Source of the DNA: Motacilla alba alba
Taxonomy: Eukaryota > Chordata > Aves > Passeriformes > Motacillidae
Reading direction: 5' to 3'
DNA length: 64,000 nt
Assembly (NCBI RefSeq): GCF_015832195.1
Contig: NC_052046.1
Location: 45,146,473 to 45,210,472 of the forward strand
The notes beneath the pieces are model-generated. The model did no database searches, was not told the origin of the DNA, and saw only the letters and a list, made by a program, of their open reading frames with translations. A program made the position numbers and the translations under genes. Positions 38,542-52,505 of the stretch are shown here, one piece after another (the first letter of the stretch is position 1; each line of letters opens with the position of its first letter).

Positions 38542-38585
38542 GAAGGATTTCTGTGTACATAAGGATGAACCATGTGATACTGTTG
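38542..38585 (+). CDS. ADAMTS19: ADAMTS19 44-nt exon: DFCVHKDEPCDTV segment
   Basis: A small exon with acceptor cccccaattctag ending 38,541 and a consensus donor gtaagt from 38,586. One base completes the split Arg codon, 14 codons follow (KDFCVHKDEPCDTV), and one base starts a Gly codon. The two Cys residues belong to the conserved catalytic-domain disulfides, and the DFC..H.DEPCDT motif is shared by ADAMTS17 and ADAMTS19. Both neighbouring splice junctions match only if this exon is included: joining the previous exon directly to the zinc-helix exon would shift the frame. It sits between introns of 11.2 and 19.7 kb, making it easy to miss in automated annotation. Confidence 0.95.
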
Positions 38586-41209
38586 GTAAGTAAATAAACA
38601 TAAGAGACTGTGTATAAACTACATAATAAAATTAGTTTTATGTAAGTAGAAATGTGAAGCTAAAAGATGATAGCAAAATCAGCAATGGAAATAAGTAACT
38701 AGCTAAAATTCAAAATACATGCTTAAATGCTAATAATACTGTTAGATTGGTGTACACTTCTAGCAAAATACTGCATTTTAATACAATATTTCTATCTCTT
38801 TCATAGATCAAACTTTAAAACCTTTTCCTTTTTAGTCTCACTGACTAATAGAAAATTGTTTTACTATTTTAAGTTTTGAATATGGGACTAAAAAATTGTG
38901 TTTATGATTTTTTTTATGGAATCTTTGGTGCAAATAATATAATTATTTGTGTTTATGATTTTTTTTCCTGTTTCATTTCAGTTGCAAAGATTTGAGGGTA
39001 ATTCTTATGTAAACTGTATTACCTCACCATTTGCTATTCTTTTTTCTTTTACTGCTGTATCCCAAGTGTATGTAAGTTTATCTGTGGGATGGCTACCAAT
39101 AAAAAAGCCTTATAAATAAGAATGTAATGTGTTTCACAGCAGTAAATGATTAGGAGTTCATGGTGTTCTTTCACTAATTGGTATACTGGTCTTAGATGAA
39201 TTCTGTATGAGTGTTTCTTGTTTGGAGGCATTTATTTTTTACTTACTTGTGCAAAAATGCTTACTTCCAGCTGAAAGAGGAAGCAATGTGACAAGAAGTC
39301 TTCATCATTTTATGCTGATCTAAACTGAAATTTAAATCTGGAGTACTTCCAGTATATCTAAATCAGGATAGGCTGCTTCCTGAATTTCGGAATTGAAGTG
39401 AATATATTCAAGGATTTTTACTGAATGATGTTTTTTCTTTGGCTGAAGCTTGGAGGTGGTAGAAGAGCTATTTGTCTCAGAATAGAATTTTAAATTGAAT
39501 AAGATTAAACTTACTCGAGTGTCACTAATTAACAGTTCTGTGGTGACCAAGCTGGGATGAAACTTGAAAATATGGCAGGCTATTAATTGGTAAGAGCACA
39601 GGAAGTAAAGAATTGTAACTTAATGTTGTCTTAATATTGATAAGAAAAATGAAGTAGAGACCTTGACTGAATGATCTGGCATATTGTGGATTGGCAGTTG
39701 TAGAATTTCCCATTCTCTGTGTTATTGTTTGGAGGCTTCTTTGGGAACTGAGCCACATTTTGTATATATAGTTCTTTCTGTACAGGTAAACTTGTGCAGG
39801 AAAAGCAAAGGTCATTATTTTCCCTGTGTTTCATCATCTCTTTTTTAAATTTCAATCATTATTTCCCCAGATGAATATTTTACCTTTCAATAAATGTAGG
39901 GCATCATTTCTTCCATAATTAGTTATAGTACTGTGGGTCCATGCCACGCTCACTGTTTAGAAGATAATTCTCTGAGGGTCTTGTCCACCATCATTCTGGA
40001 GCTCATCTAAGGAAGAGTGTTGAAAAACTTTGCACATTCCTCTTGAAAAGAATTTTAAAAGTTTTCTTACTGTCAGGGATATATTATGTCAATTATTTTA
40101 AGGCTAACAGGTCTATAATGCCAAATTGTTGAAAGTATGTGTAGAAGGTTGCTTCGTTTTGGTACCTACTCTGACTTTTTTTTTTTCCCTAGGAAAAGCA
40201 AAATATTTTAGATTAGATCATGAGTAAAAGTTTGTTGAAAGGAATTGAAGGGCAGTTTGATCTTCCTATATTCATGCAACAAGTTTGTAGGCAAAAAGAG
40301 ACAGTATATTCCAGAGATGTATCACATGCTGTAAATTACAGAATTTGCCAAAGATGGTAAATGAGAAATGCTAATGTATTATACAATTTCCCTATGTCCA
40401 GACCTTGCGTCACTTTCCCCTCTCTCAAAAAGTCCAGAAGAATGCACAGTACAGACTCTACCATAAAAAGAGAAATAAAGCAATTCTCTCTGAAATATTA
40501 ATATAACTGTACAGGAATGGGAGGCAATCAAAGTGATCTTTGTAGCACTTTAGGCTATCCAGAAATGAAAGTTATGAGAAGAGAGCATGTACAGGACAGA
40601 CCTCATTATTGGAAAGGGTTGTCATGTTGGATAATAGTTCTTTGCAGTGATGGATACTAAGCAGACGAATACTGGATTTATTGTTTTGTCATTACATGCC
40701 AAGGCTCACACTCTTCAGTCTGCACATGGGTATCCTCTTAACCCAGAGAGAGAAAGTGCCAGTATTCTGTTATGTAGACGAAGTTCTCATGTATTTAGGT
40801 GGCAAATAACACACTTTTCTGTACTTCCAGTCTTGTTCTACAGAAAGTAAAGAATTTATGCGCTCTTCAAAAAGTACTTTTTCATTGTCTTTTAAAATAA
40901 CAATGATTTATATGAAGATTTAATGGTTTAAAGACATAATTAACTAGAATGCTGTTAACCAGAAAAAATGTTTACTCAAAATCAAAACTATATGACTAAC
41001 CTTCCTAGAAATACACTGAAATATATTTCATTAATGATTTTGAACAAAATGTATGGTGATAATCTTCTAAATATTGCTTCATAAAAGCATTTAAGGTGGA
41101 AAAATGCAAGATTTTTTTTCTATAGTGATAAAAACCATTATTTGCATTGTTTGTCAAAATATTGCATTCTTAGGGGAAAAAATAATCCATCTATCTTGTA
41201 GACCAAGTA

Positions 41210-41558
41210 TCATGGAGAAGAGAAGGCATTGGGGAGACCTCATTGGGGCACTCCAGTACCTAAAGGGGACTTAAAAAAAGAAGGAAGAGGGGTTTTTTAT
41301 GCAGGCATATAGTGTCAGGACAAGGGGAAATGATTTTAAAGTGAAAGAGGTTAGGTGTAGACTAGGTATAGGTAAGAAATTCTTTTCTCAGGGGGTGGTG
41401 AAGCCCTGAAACAGGTTGCCTAGTTGTGGGAGTACAAGGCCAGGTTGGATTGACCCCTGAACAACTTGATCTAGTGAAAGTTTTCCCTGCTCATGGCAGG
41501 GAGGGGTGGAACTAGATGATCTTTAAGGTCCTGTCCAACCATTTGGTGATTCCAAAAC
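41210..41558 (+). mobile_element. CR1 LINE 3' fragment
   Basis: Blocks: ggggagacctcattggggc, cagtacctaaaggggactta, agtgtcaggacaaggggaaa, gaaacaggttgcctagttgt, ggaactagatgatctttaag and gtcctgtccaaccatttggt, followed by a poor terminal repeat (gattcc). Same general subtype as the 7.9-kb fragment. Confidence 0.9.
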
Positions 41559-44500
41559 TCATTAATACTTCATATTTTATAGTTTTGCAAAGTAGACAGA
41601 AAGAGAGGAATGATTTCAGGAATTTTATTTGATTTCCCCAAAGTGTCTTGAAATTTAGGAAGTAGAATGTATTTATTTTATGCCTTTCAATATTAAGTAT
41701 TTCCCTATTGTTAGAAATGCTTTTAAATCTCTGCTGTAGCCAGGAAGTTGAGGGTCTGTTTTCTTACTTTGTAGTGTAAATCCAGAGTAACTCGGATAAT
41801 TGCTTTCCTTATCTAATGCCCTGTTTCTGTGTAACATTAAGCTAGACTCTCATATGGTATCAGTCAGCTCAGGTCAATTGATTTCTGCAAAGCTATTCTG
41901 GTTTCAGCATTGCCAGTTGTTGCAGCCACTGTCAAATTCATTCTGGGTGGGGAACCACAAAACAATTGTTTTAGGCTGAAAATTGACCAGATCCGAGTGT
42001 TCTTGCACTTCCTCTGATTGGTTGGCTGGTTGACTGCAGCATTCTTTATTCTTTTTGCCCCTCCTGTTCTGCTCATTTGTATGCTTTCTCCCACTTATTC
42101 CTGCACAGAAGTGCTCATATCATACTTCTCCCTTGATTCTCACAGTTTCTCTGTTGTTTAAAGAGAGGTTTCAGACCTTATTTTTCAGTATGGTCATTAG
42201 GGACATACTGTGATTACAACAGAGGATTTCTCTGAGGGTGGAAAAATGCTTTTATAAAAAATAAATTAAATTTAGCTAATGAAAAGATTGTGTTAGAGAT
42301 GTAATTGTCCAAGGTTCTTTTCCCCAAGAAGGCAACTGGGTTTTGGCATCATATCATGTTTCTCCAAAGCAAGTTTTGGTAACTTAGTCAGAGGAAGCTA
42401 CCTTCTTAATTTTTGGTGATTTGGAATGTTGCTCTTTTTCTTGGCCTGATGAGAGGTAAAATTATGAGTGTAGACATCCCAGTGAATTTCTAAAAAATTT
42501 AAGAAGTAATTCAATTGTTGGTTTCCAGAGAAGTCCATTGCAATAGAATCAGCACAAAATGCAAACTGGAGATTGCACATGCTTACTGTTTTTGTGTGCA
42601 ACCCTTCTGGTGTTATCATATTGAAGTAGCAATGATTCATAGGGAAAATTGTTATTGGGATATTGCAAAAACCTTTACGAGAGGAAAATAAACAGATATT
42701 TTCTCATTGAAATCAACAGATGTTTTCTCAACAAGTAGGCTTACAAGCAAACACAGAAAGACTATTTCTTGAAGCAAGTGTAAGCACATTTTAATTTCTC
42801 TTCCTCTTGTCTACATTTTGACTTCAGCAATCAAGTTAGTGACTCTCTGAGGCACATTTCTTTTGCATTAAATTTGTTGTTTGCTGCTAGCTAATGTCTT
42901 CTGTGGAAACACCGTACTAGAAAGTTCTTAGAGTGCAGTGTTACAAGCATGGAAATATTCTAAAATGATGCTTGTCTTGTATTGGGATCAGTTTGGGGCC
43001 CTGTTAATCTGCTGAAACTCAGGCAGTGACTTCTTCTGGTTTTGGTCATTTATTTTTAGATAACATTTTCAGTTAAAATAACAGCTATGAAAATGTGATT
43101 CTATCTAAACTGTTTGCGAAAAAGCATTTTCCAATAAAATGCAATCTCTAAACTGAATTCCTCTAAAAACTTGTCAGATTGTTTATGGGCATAAATACAG
43201 TATATAAAAAAATCTTTAAATTTGGTAACACCTGGTGTTGCAGATACAAAAAAATAAAAAAAAAAGGCAGAAAATTAAGACGCCATCAGGTCTTTATACT
43301 GGTGCAGAGGAACTCAATGACATGGATACAAATCATAACCGATGAGGAATCAGACAAACATCAGCACAATAAAGATCACAAACCAAAATGAAGTGAAAGA
43401 ACATATTTCCCATCCAACTTAGAAAAATACCAAAGATAGATTTATTTACTTTTCTTTCCTAATATGAAAGCTATAGATCTTTAATATAAAGAGCTTGGAG
43501 TTTTCCTCCAGACTTTTACCTGAGGGACAAAGGTTTAGACCAGCCCTATGCATTAAGAGATACAATAGAAATCGGGAATTGAGCAGACTATCCATGTCCA
43601 GTGAGGGTTAATGCTGGAAATACTGAAGATGAATGCTTAGGGCCAGTTACCAATGCACAAGCAGCCAAAGAAGTTGCACACAAGACAGGCAGCAGCCCAG
43701 CTGAAGTAAACTGAAGAAGTCTGTTTCCCTGTGCTTCCTCATCTGAATCCATTCATCTAGCCTCCCTCCTCTTATCCAGACTACCGCTCCGTTGTAGTCT
43801 GGCACAGCTGCCCTCAGCCTAACTAGCTGGTAACAGTTTGTTGGGAATTGCTGTGAACCTCCTCATGCTGAGCTGTGTGCTGGACTTCCCCAGGCACTCA
43901 ATGCTGCTAATTCAAACCTAGTTCAAGTGCCTGTGGGCTGCAGAACAGGAGCCCTTGAGACAAAAGCCATGCTGTCAGGGTTAGTCTTTGTTAGTTTTTG
44001 TTTTTTGCTTGTTACTTCTCTTCTGTTGAGTCAGTTAGTGAAGAAACACTCTTGCAGCTGTTCCAGATCAATATTGTGGGTTATTAAGGTGTTGTCACTT
44101 GTGGGGTATAGGAAGGTTTCTAATCAGTCAAGGCAAACAGGAATCCAAAAATCCCACAGCCTGTCATTTATGGTATGTCCTAAAGTTGATGTGCATTTTT
44201 GGAAACAGATGTTTCCACAAGACAGGTAAAGCTGAGACTGGGGTGTGGGCCACGACTGCTACCATGTAGGATGGAATATAGAACCTATGTTTAGGTACTG
44301 CTCTGCACATAGCAGAATACAGTTAGTCTTGCAGATAGAAGTACACGAAGAATGCTTAGAGAATGAAATAGTTTAAGGTTAGAAAAGTGAGTCTTGTAAT
44401 ATTTTTGCAACATCTAGGTTTTTTTTAACATTTCAGCATTGCTCACAGTCTAGTTGCATATTGGTGAAAAGTGTTACATTTTAAGTAACTGAATATTGTA

Positions 44501-46055
44501 TGAGTATATACAATTTTAAAATTCTGTTGACTAAGGTTACTTGTACATAGAGATGTACACCAGCAATTTTTTCAGATATTCATCACTAGTGTAGTTAATT
44601 TGCTTGGTTTTGTTGTGAATGTTACTGTTCTTGGTGCCATAGGGAATTCAGAGTGGGAGGAGGGCAGCTGAATGACAGATTGGATGATGAGAAACAATTA
44701 CAGCAAGTTTCTCCCAGCAAAGGCATAACTACAGTCTGCTAAATTTCTTAGGTCTTAAATGTTCTCTGACATATCTCCAAGCTTGATGCTAGACAATATT
44801 TGCAAAAACAGCAAAAGCATGTTAAGCTCTGTGTTTTGCTCTTTGAATTGATTTGCCCCACTGAACAATAGATACTCTAAGAATGTATCCTATGTAAAGG
44901 AAAGATTTTTTTTCATTCATGTCATTCTCTGACATTCAGAAAACTGGGCTCACAATTTAATCTGCAGAAGATTTCCTGTAGAAATTTCCAATGCCTAACC
45001 TAATCTTAAGCCATAACCTTTACAATGCATACAATTTTGCATTCATGCAACATTCTCTTTTCCAGCAAAATCATAATAATAATAATAGTTCACAGACTTT
45101 CATAGAGAGGAGCACCTCATACAGTGAGAGCAGGACCATCTTGTAAGTGCTTTTATAGAAAAGGTAGCCAAAGAGATCTCACTCAGTTTTAATTTCTGGA
45201 CTTTCATTTTTTCTAAAAGAAAAGCATGGTAGCTCAGATGTGTCAGGGCCTGCAAATGCCTCAGTAGCTCTATTATTCACATGTGACTTCTGAACATTGA
45301 TTTTTTTCTTTAGAAATGCAAAAGTTCCCTAGGAAGTGATATCCATTCAATAGTCCAATGTATCTAGTATATAAGTACCTTTAATACACAAGATTTAAAA
45401 AAAAAAAAATTGGAAAATTTTTACTTCTACAGCCTACAGAATAAAATTTGGTTTTGTCAGTGAGTTACATGTCTGTAAGTACAGCAAAACAGATCCTAAT
45501 TAATTTTGAATTCCAATAAATGAATCAAAGCAAAAGAAGTAAAAAGAATTTACCTCATATGTCGTAAAACATCAAATTAATTATGCATGCTTGATGCAGT
45601 TTCTCAGTAATGCAGAATGCTGACTACACTACACGTGCTCAGTCATTACATCCAGACAATCCTCAACTTTATTCTTTTTATATTAAATTCAGTTCTGAAA
45701 ATTATTAAGCTTCATATTTCCAGCAAAGCTCTTAAGTTGCAGTCCTATCTTACCTTGCCTCTTGTCTTACTGAGTTGGAATATGACAAGACTCCAGTGAG
45801 ACCAGAGAGATAAGTCTTCACATCAAGATATGCAAACCTTTGTTTTCAAGTGATGTTGTAACTTCAGACACAAAATAACTGGGTTACAACACATCAGATT
45901 GTTTAATTTTCCAGTGCTTTATTTAAACTGTTTAAAGCTTAATTAATCTCAACAGCAGTAGGGTGGCAGAGAATGAATCTGTCTGAATGGACTCATGATG
46001 GCAATTTCATAATCACTGAGGTTTTAATTAGTGACTCTTACCATACTTAAAGTAT

Positions 46056-46089
46056 TTTTCTTCATTAAATGATTTTCTTCATTAAATGA
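46056..46089. repeat. 17-bp exact tandem duplication
   Basis: The unit ttttcttcattaaatga occurs twice head to tail without mismatch. Confidence 0.95.
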
Positions 46090-48251
46090 TTGATCAAGGA
46101 CCTGATGCAGGCAACACCTTTTTTTTTTTATTTTATGTTATTTTACTTTGAAGTAGTTAACCAATGTATTTAGAGAGCTGAAAGTAATGGAAAAGGTATT
46201 TTCTGTTTTGTTTTTCAGATTATACTACAGAGGCCACTTACTGCTTTCTTCCTAAGTATGTGTTAACAGTCTGTCTTAGGAAGCAGTAGGGCCTTTGAGA
46301 GTGTTTAGGACGATGGGAAGGTTAATTTTCATGTCTACATATAGTTTCAGATCTTTACAATGAAGTCTTTGTAAATGTTAGATAGAGCTGAGAAAATCCA
46401 TGACGTTCTGTACTGAACTTCCATTAGCCTCTGGATGTTCTATTTCAAGGTATATTTGAGGCTGAAACATGTTGCTCATTTGATGTGCAGGATAATTTTG
46501 TGTATTTTTTGATAATGTTGGTGTGGATGGTTGTCTTTGGTACTATGTATTTGTATAATAGCTGTTTATTTGTGTAATAGTTCAAAATAAAAAAAATAAA
46601 TGCACTGTTGTTAAGATAGTATTAAAGGTGCAATCATTCCTTGGTTACTAAAGAAATAAACTTTTCCAGATAGATGTCTGCCTTGAAATGTCTCTGAGAT
46701 TAGACATTATTTTTTCCTATATTGACATAGTAACTATTGGGTTAGACCTATATCTAATTCCCATTGCACATTCCAGTTCAGATTTAGTTGTGCTCTTTCT
46801 CATTTAGTTAACATGGGATCATTGTTCTTAACATATGTTTAAATCCGAGTGGATTCAGCTACAAGATCAAGCTCTGAATTTGGCTCTTGACTTGAGTGAG
46901 GGGTGGTGTAATACACCTCAGTACCATCCACAGGTCCTTGTAATTTCATATTCTTTCTGTGAAAATGCAATAAAACTTTTTCATTTTCTACAGATTATGC
47001 TTGTTCATCTCTAAGTATGGTTTTAATTTTATTCTGTTTTCTGTTGAGTTTCAACTTATCTGAGGTATTTAAAATCCTTTTCCAAAGGAATTTGAAGTAT
47101 AGAGAGATGTAGTACATGTAAGAATTTTAACATTACACTGAATAGCATTTAAAATATTTATGTTTCAACCCGGAACTTCAGTTCAGAATTTGGTCCATAC
47201 ACAAAATTCCTGTGTCCGTCAGAAAAAGGCACTCCAAATTAAGGACAAGGAATCCTATGTATTATATGGTCCATATTTACTATGTGTTAAAGAAAAGAGA
47301 AGGAAATTGCATGGTAATTATCACAGTAATTTGTGTCTATCTTGTGAATACTGTGTACTTTCTAACTTCATATGGGGATCCTTTGCTTAAGCGTGCCAGA
47401 TACAGAAGTGAAAAATGAGTGAAGCCTCTGAGCAATACTGCCATGGTACATAAGAGATTCTCATGCCAAGGGGCATGGGCAGTGAGACACAAAGCAGAGG
47501 ACAGAAGTGGGCGTGGCTTACTTAGGATTTTTCACCAGGAGAAAATTTACCATTTTTGCTAAACAGATTGCAAAAGATAAAAAACATGAGTGATTTTGAG
47601 ACCCTCTCAATGCATTAAACAGTGAATTATATTTTGTGTCACTCTATTCATTGAAATTGTTGAACAACTGAATCAGGTCCAAGCAGCTGTGAGCATTTAA
47701 AAATATCTTTCACTGTCTCCTGGATTTTTCAACTTCAGTACTCATCTTTTATGGTTTTTTTTTTTAATATGAAAAATATAAAATCATATGGGTTGGAGCT
47801 GTAAACAATCATGCATCAATAATAAGTTACTATGTATGATATAATACCAGTATATACTCTGGATTAGTTTGTATAAAGAATAGTTCTTCACTTAATGTGT
47901 CATGCATACAATTAAATTTAAAAAATAAAAAAAATAATATGTGCAGTCACACATTACAAAATAAATGCATTCAAAATATATGGCTGTAAAATATTTGTTT
48001 CCTAGCTAGCATCCATTTTGCTAATATTATTCTTGTGTTTGGCTTTTCATAGATATGCTTGTGTATAGTATCTTTATCCCTTTAAAAGAAGCATTTGCAA
48101 AGTTATGCATGAATAGTCAGCCTTATATAGTGTTGTGCACTAGGGAATCCCAGTGTTTTTTAGTGGAAATGTTTTCAGAACAATGTTTTCAGAGTGGCAG
48201 GTAGCTCCTTGCAACTAATGCATCAGTTTCTGCATCCCGTAACTATATAAT

Positions 48252-48269
48252 GGGGGGGGGGGGGGGGGG
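48252..48269. repeat. G18 homopolymer
   Basis: Eighteen consecutive G on the plus strand. Length is prone to sequencing error. Confidence 0.95.
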
Positions 48270-51200
48270 AAGCAGTGTGATGGAATTAGATTGTAAAAAA
48301 CACATCTATTTGAAGAGTAGGATTGGAAGTCCATGGTACATGAGTCCTTTAACTGAAGAGGCGACAAAGAGAGTTCCACATTTGTGGAGAGAACTGCAGA
48401 TGATCTATCCAACTGCATCTAACTTGTAAAAACGCAAGGAAAAGTGCTCCACAAAGGTCAGCAGAACAGAACAGAGGGATAGGGCCAAGTCTCACTCTTC
48501 ATTTGAATGTCTTTGGGAAGACTTAAAGTTTGAATCTGTTTCATAGCTCCCTTTTGTGGCTTTTAAGTGGCAACAAGGGTTTTGGGGTTTTTTTTTGTAG
48601 TTTGTTTTGAGTCTATACTGAAGTTTTTATGTTCTCAGGGTGGTAGTACCCTCCACTGAATAAAACATCAAGTAAGTCTTCCTTTTACTCTGACTGCTCA
48701 AGCAGGGGCTAATGCTGCATTCTAGTTCTCAATTACATCTTGCAGACTTTGCAAAGGTTATTTTGGGTTATAATGGGTACCCTGGAAGACGAAAGACCTG
48801 ATACTCTCAGTCTATTCAGCTTGCTTTCATTGAAATCAAACTTCCTGAGAATCATACCAACAAACTCCAGGAATTTATGAACTGAAAACTGTTTGCAAGA
48901 GCATTGTCCTAGTAAATATGTGCCTTCTATTTTTGAATGGGCAAATACCAGATATAAATCATCCAACACTAGTCAGGCTGTTTTAAATAAGTGTTCTGGA
49001 AGGAAAAATGCAGGTCTCATAATATTTTTTCCTGTTATCTGTTTTTACAATGGGAAAATTTATTTTTAAATGATCTGAGGAAAAATTTGTCCCTTAAAAG
49101 AACTTCAGAGAGAATTTTCACTTTCAAGAACTCCTCTCTCAAGCTTTTGTGTGGCACTATTAAACACAGATAGCCACTTACATATTCCAGATGTTCACAG
49201 TGGTCCCACTTGCTTACTGATAGTTTCAAGAGCTACTGCATGCTCTGAAATGAGATTCGTTTCCTGCAACTGAACAGAACTTGACTCAAGCTGAAAACAG
49301 CAAGGAAGAGAATATGTTTTAGAAAAGGCTACTTCTGTATGGATGCTGTATAAAACAGTATTACTTTTTTTTTTAATTACTTTTTCTTTTATCTTTGAAA
49401 GAATACCCTCTATGGGTATTCTGCATTCATGAGGGTCAGAATTCTATGGCCAGATTCTATTAGATATTCCACACAAGGAGTGTTTAATGTTTAAAACAAA
49501 ATGTACTTACCTGAAGACATTTGATATTATGTGGGATTTTGATTTAGCAGAATGATATGGCAATTTACTGAAATCAGTGTAAGCCATTGTGTAGCCATTG
49601 CAATACACTGTGGGATCACAGTACAAATCTCATTCTCACTATTGGCCCTCATATGCTCACTGTCATGATGCTGAGCATCCCCTGGGAAGGAATATGTGTG
49701 TTAAAGCCTACTGAAGCCCATTGCTCTGTTCTAAGTTCATTTTGTCAGTTATTCAGTTTTTATACTCTCCTTTGAGCTGAGCTACATATGCACTTAGCAC
49801 TTGCTGGGCTGGCTAACTCAAGAAGCCATTCACACTCTTGTGATTAACTCAGGCATAAACATTTCCACAAGCAGTTAATCCACTGAACTGATGTAGGCAT
49901 TTATTTAAAACTTGCTTTCCAGTCCCTCTTGGGTTCAGTTTTCTTTGCAGCAGCTGTGATCAGTCATTCCCTACATTCTTTGCTCAGCTTCATAAGTACA
50001 TCACCCTTGCCACCACACTTCTTTTAGGGGTTTCCTGACCAGAAACCAAAAAGTAACTTTTTTTTAATAAACAGGTTTATGCAAGAAAAGCAGGTTTGAA
50101 AAAGAAAAATTAAAGTTGAACTAAATAAAGAACAAAAGAGAAGGAAAAGAAAAGTGAATATATGTATGTATGTATAAGCATAGAGACAGTCAAATGAATA
50201 TCACACAACCTTCATAGCATGTGCATCTTGTAACACTACACAAGTGTAGGTGTCAGTCTGGAGTAGTGATGCATGCAGTCACAAAGGTAAAGAAGTAAAA
50301 GGGAAGTGTATTCTTTGGTTTATGTATTTCCCAGTCATTGTGACAATCCATTTATAGCAGTCTTTCCTTAGAGTCTGTGTGGGAAAGCCTGAAAGACTGC
50401 GAAGCAGCATTGTCACATTGCCCACCTTTAAAGAAGATGTAATTGTAGAGCAAGTTGTAAAACAGAAAGCAAGTTTGAATTGTTAAAATTACTTCCTGTG
50501 GTATACTGCAGTGTTCACTGTCATCCATCTCACCATTTCGTAGAGTACAAAAGGCTTTTGTTGGTGTACATAAATAGTTTTATGGTAGGAAGCAGGCCCA
50601 AACTCATCATCTGGGGCATGTGATAATCATTAAAAGTAAGCTCTGGATCTCTCATGTCTATCCAATGCATCAGTGAAAAGCATATCCTCAAGATGAACTT
50701 ATTTATGCCTGTATTTCGTAAGAGCTGTTCTCATGCTAAGCTTGAAACCTGTTGCTGGCTCTTTAAGTAACAAAATTTCCCTTAGTTGCAAAATAAGTTG
50801 AGGTGTCTTCAAAGTCACATCTTATTTGATTGTATACAGCAGTTCCATGAAGGTTTCATAAGGCACTCTTATAATTTACCCAGGTAATTTAGGAACTGAA
50901 AGTCTTTATTGTGTAAGTCCTAAAAATAGACATTTCTACTTCTGTCCAAATATTTAATTTATAAATTTAGATCAGGATTCTTATTAATTTTCTATGCCAT
51001 GTAAAACAAACATCTAGAAAAGTTGCTTATGAAAATTATGCCATGAGGAAGTTAAAGTAAACTGTTTCAATTTCTTAGAAATGTTACATTTGTTTTTTCT
51101 TTCATGTTTGTAGTATGACAAAATATGAATCGAAGAAAATTTTTATTGCATTAAACTTCATATCCAATTTTTCATATTTTCTTCTGATTAGAATAATTTA

Positions 51201-51425
51201 GGACCTCTTTAATACTAATTATATACAATCTATTCAAGTTGGGCTTTTTTCTCTTTCTAGATTACAGAAAGAAGGTGAAATGAGGAGAAAAGGAAGTTGT
51301 GACTTTCCCAAATTTATTACTTTCTGCTTTTCTTTTAACACTATGCAGTTTTCTTTTCCATCTGTGTCTTTTCCTGTTCATGCATATTTTTATGGACAAG
51401 TTTTCCACTTGGTGATTTTGCCTTT

Positions 51426-51446
51426 AAAAAAAAAGGGGGGGGGGGG
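51426..51446. repeat. A9G12 homopolymer junction
   Basis: Nine A directly followed by twelve G. Confidence 0.95.
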
Positions 51447-51904
51447 CAATTAGAAGATTTTTAAAGTGTACTGACTGTACTCAGTGACCATGTTACAGTG
51501 CGTTATGGCATTAAATATTTTCCTTTGCATTTTTAAGAAATTTTTATATGTGGCTTATTAGTTAAAAAAGAAGACATGGGAATTATTTGTCAGTTTTTAC
51601 ACTGGAAGAAAGTATCCTTGACTTCAGAGCTGCCTTGCTTCATAAACTGGTTGGAATAGTGGTAGCCTGCGTATGCTTTCATATGGTTTGAAGCATTCTG
51701 GATAGTTCACTAAAGAAACTGACAAAAAGAATTGTTCACAGATATCAAGGTACTGAAAAGGAAGGGAAAAAGAAGATGGAAGTATAGACAAGGTAATGCA
51801 TATTAAGAAAAATGCTAGTCTTCAATCTATATGTGAGAAGTCGGGGGCTTTGCTGCCACTGAGGAAAGAGATCAGAGAATGGTAAGGGCCAGTTCTCTGA
51901 AAAT

Positions 51905-52505
51905 CCAAGAACTGTTAGGGTTGGAAGGGACTTCTGGAGATCATCCAGTCCAATCCCCCTTCAAAAGCAGGTTCACCTAGAGCTGGTGAAAAAAGAAACG
52001 TCCAGGTGGGTTTGAATGTCTTCCAAGATAGAGACTCCACAACCTCCCTGGGCAGCCTGTTCCCGTGCTCTGACAATCTCAATGTAAAGCAGTTTTTCCT
52101 CATGTTGAGGTGGAATTTCTCGTGTTTTGGTTATGGTCATTGCTCCTTGTCCTGTCACTGGGCACCATGGAAAAGAGTCTGGCACTATTCTCTTGGCACC
52201 TGCTTTTGAGATGTTAATATTCACTAATAAGATTCCCCTCTCAGTTTTCTCTTCTCTGGACTAAACAGGCCCAGCTCCTGCAGTCTCTTCTCATAAGAGA
52301 GATGCTCCAGATCACAGATCAGCTCTGTGTCCTCCACTGCAGTAGCTCTTTGTCTTTCTTGGGCCCAGAAGTGTACATGGCACTTGGGTGTGGCCTCACT
52401 GGAGCTGAGTAGAGGGGCAGGATTACCTCACTCAGCCTGCTGGCAATGCTCTTCCCAATGTACCCAGGATACCATTGGTCCTCATGATCAGCTTGGTAAA
52501 CGGAA
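51905..52505 (-). mobile_element. CR1 LINE 3' fragment, about 0.6 kb
   Basis: On the plus strand it starts near gaactgttagggttggaagg and gagatcatccagtccaatcc, then cctccctgggcagcctgttc, gctccttgtcctgtcactgg, caggcccagctcctgcagtc, and ends near ggatcatcagc-like sequence around 52,490. Open frames on either strand across it derive from the element. Confidence 0.92.

Noticed and set aside
49990..50420. Possible LTR with aataaac and A-rich purine stretch
   Set aside because: No TG...CA ends or target duplication could be found and no family block was recognised.
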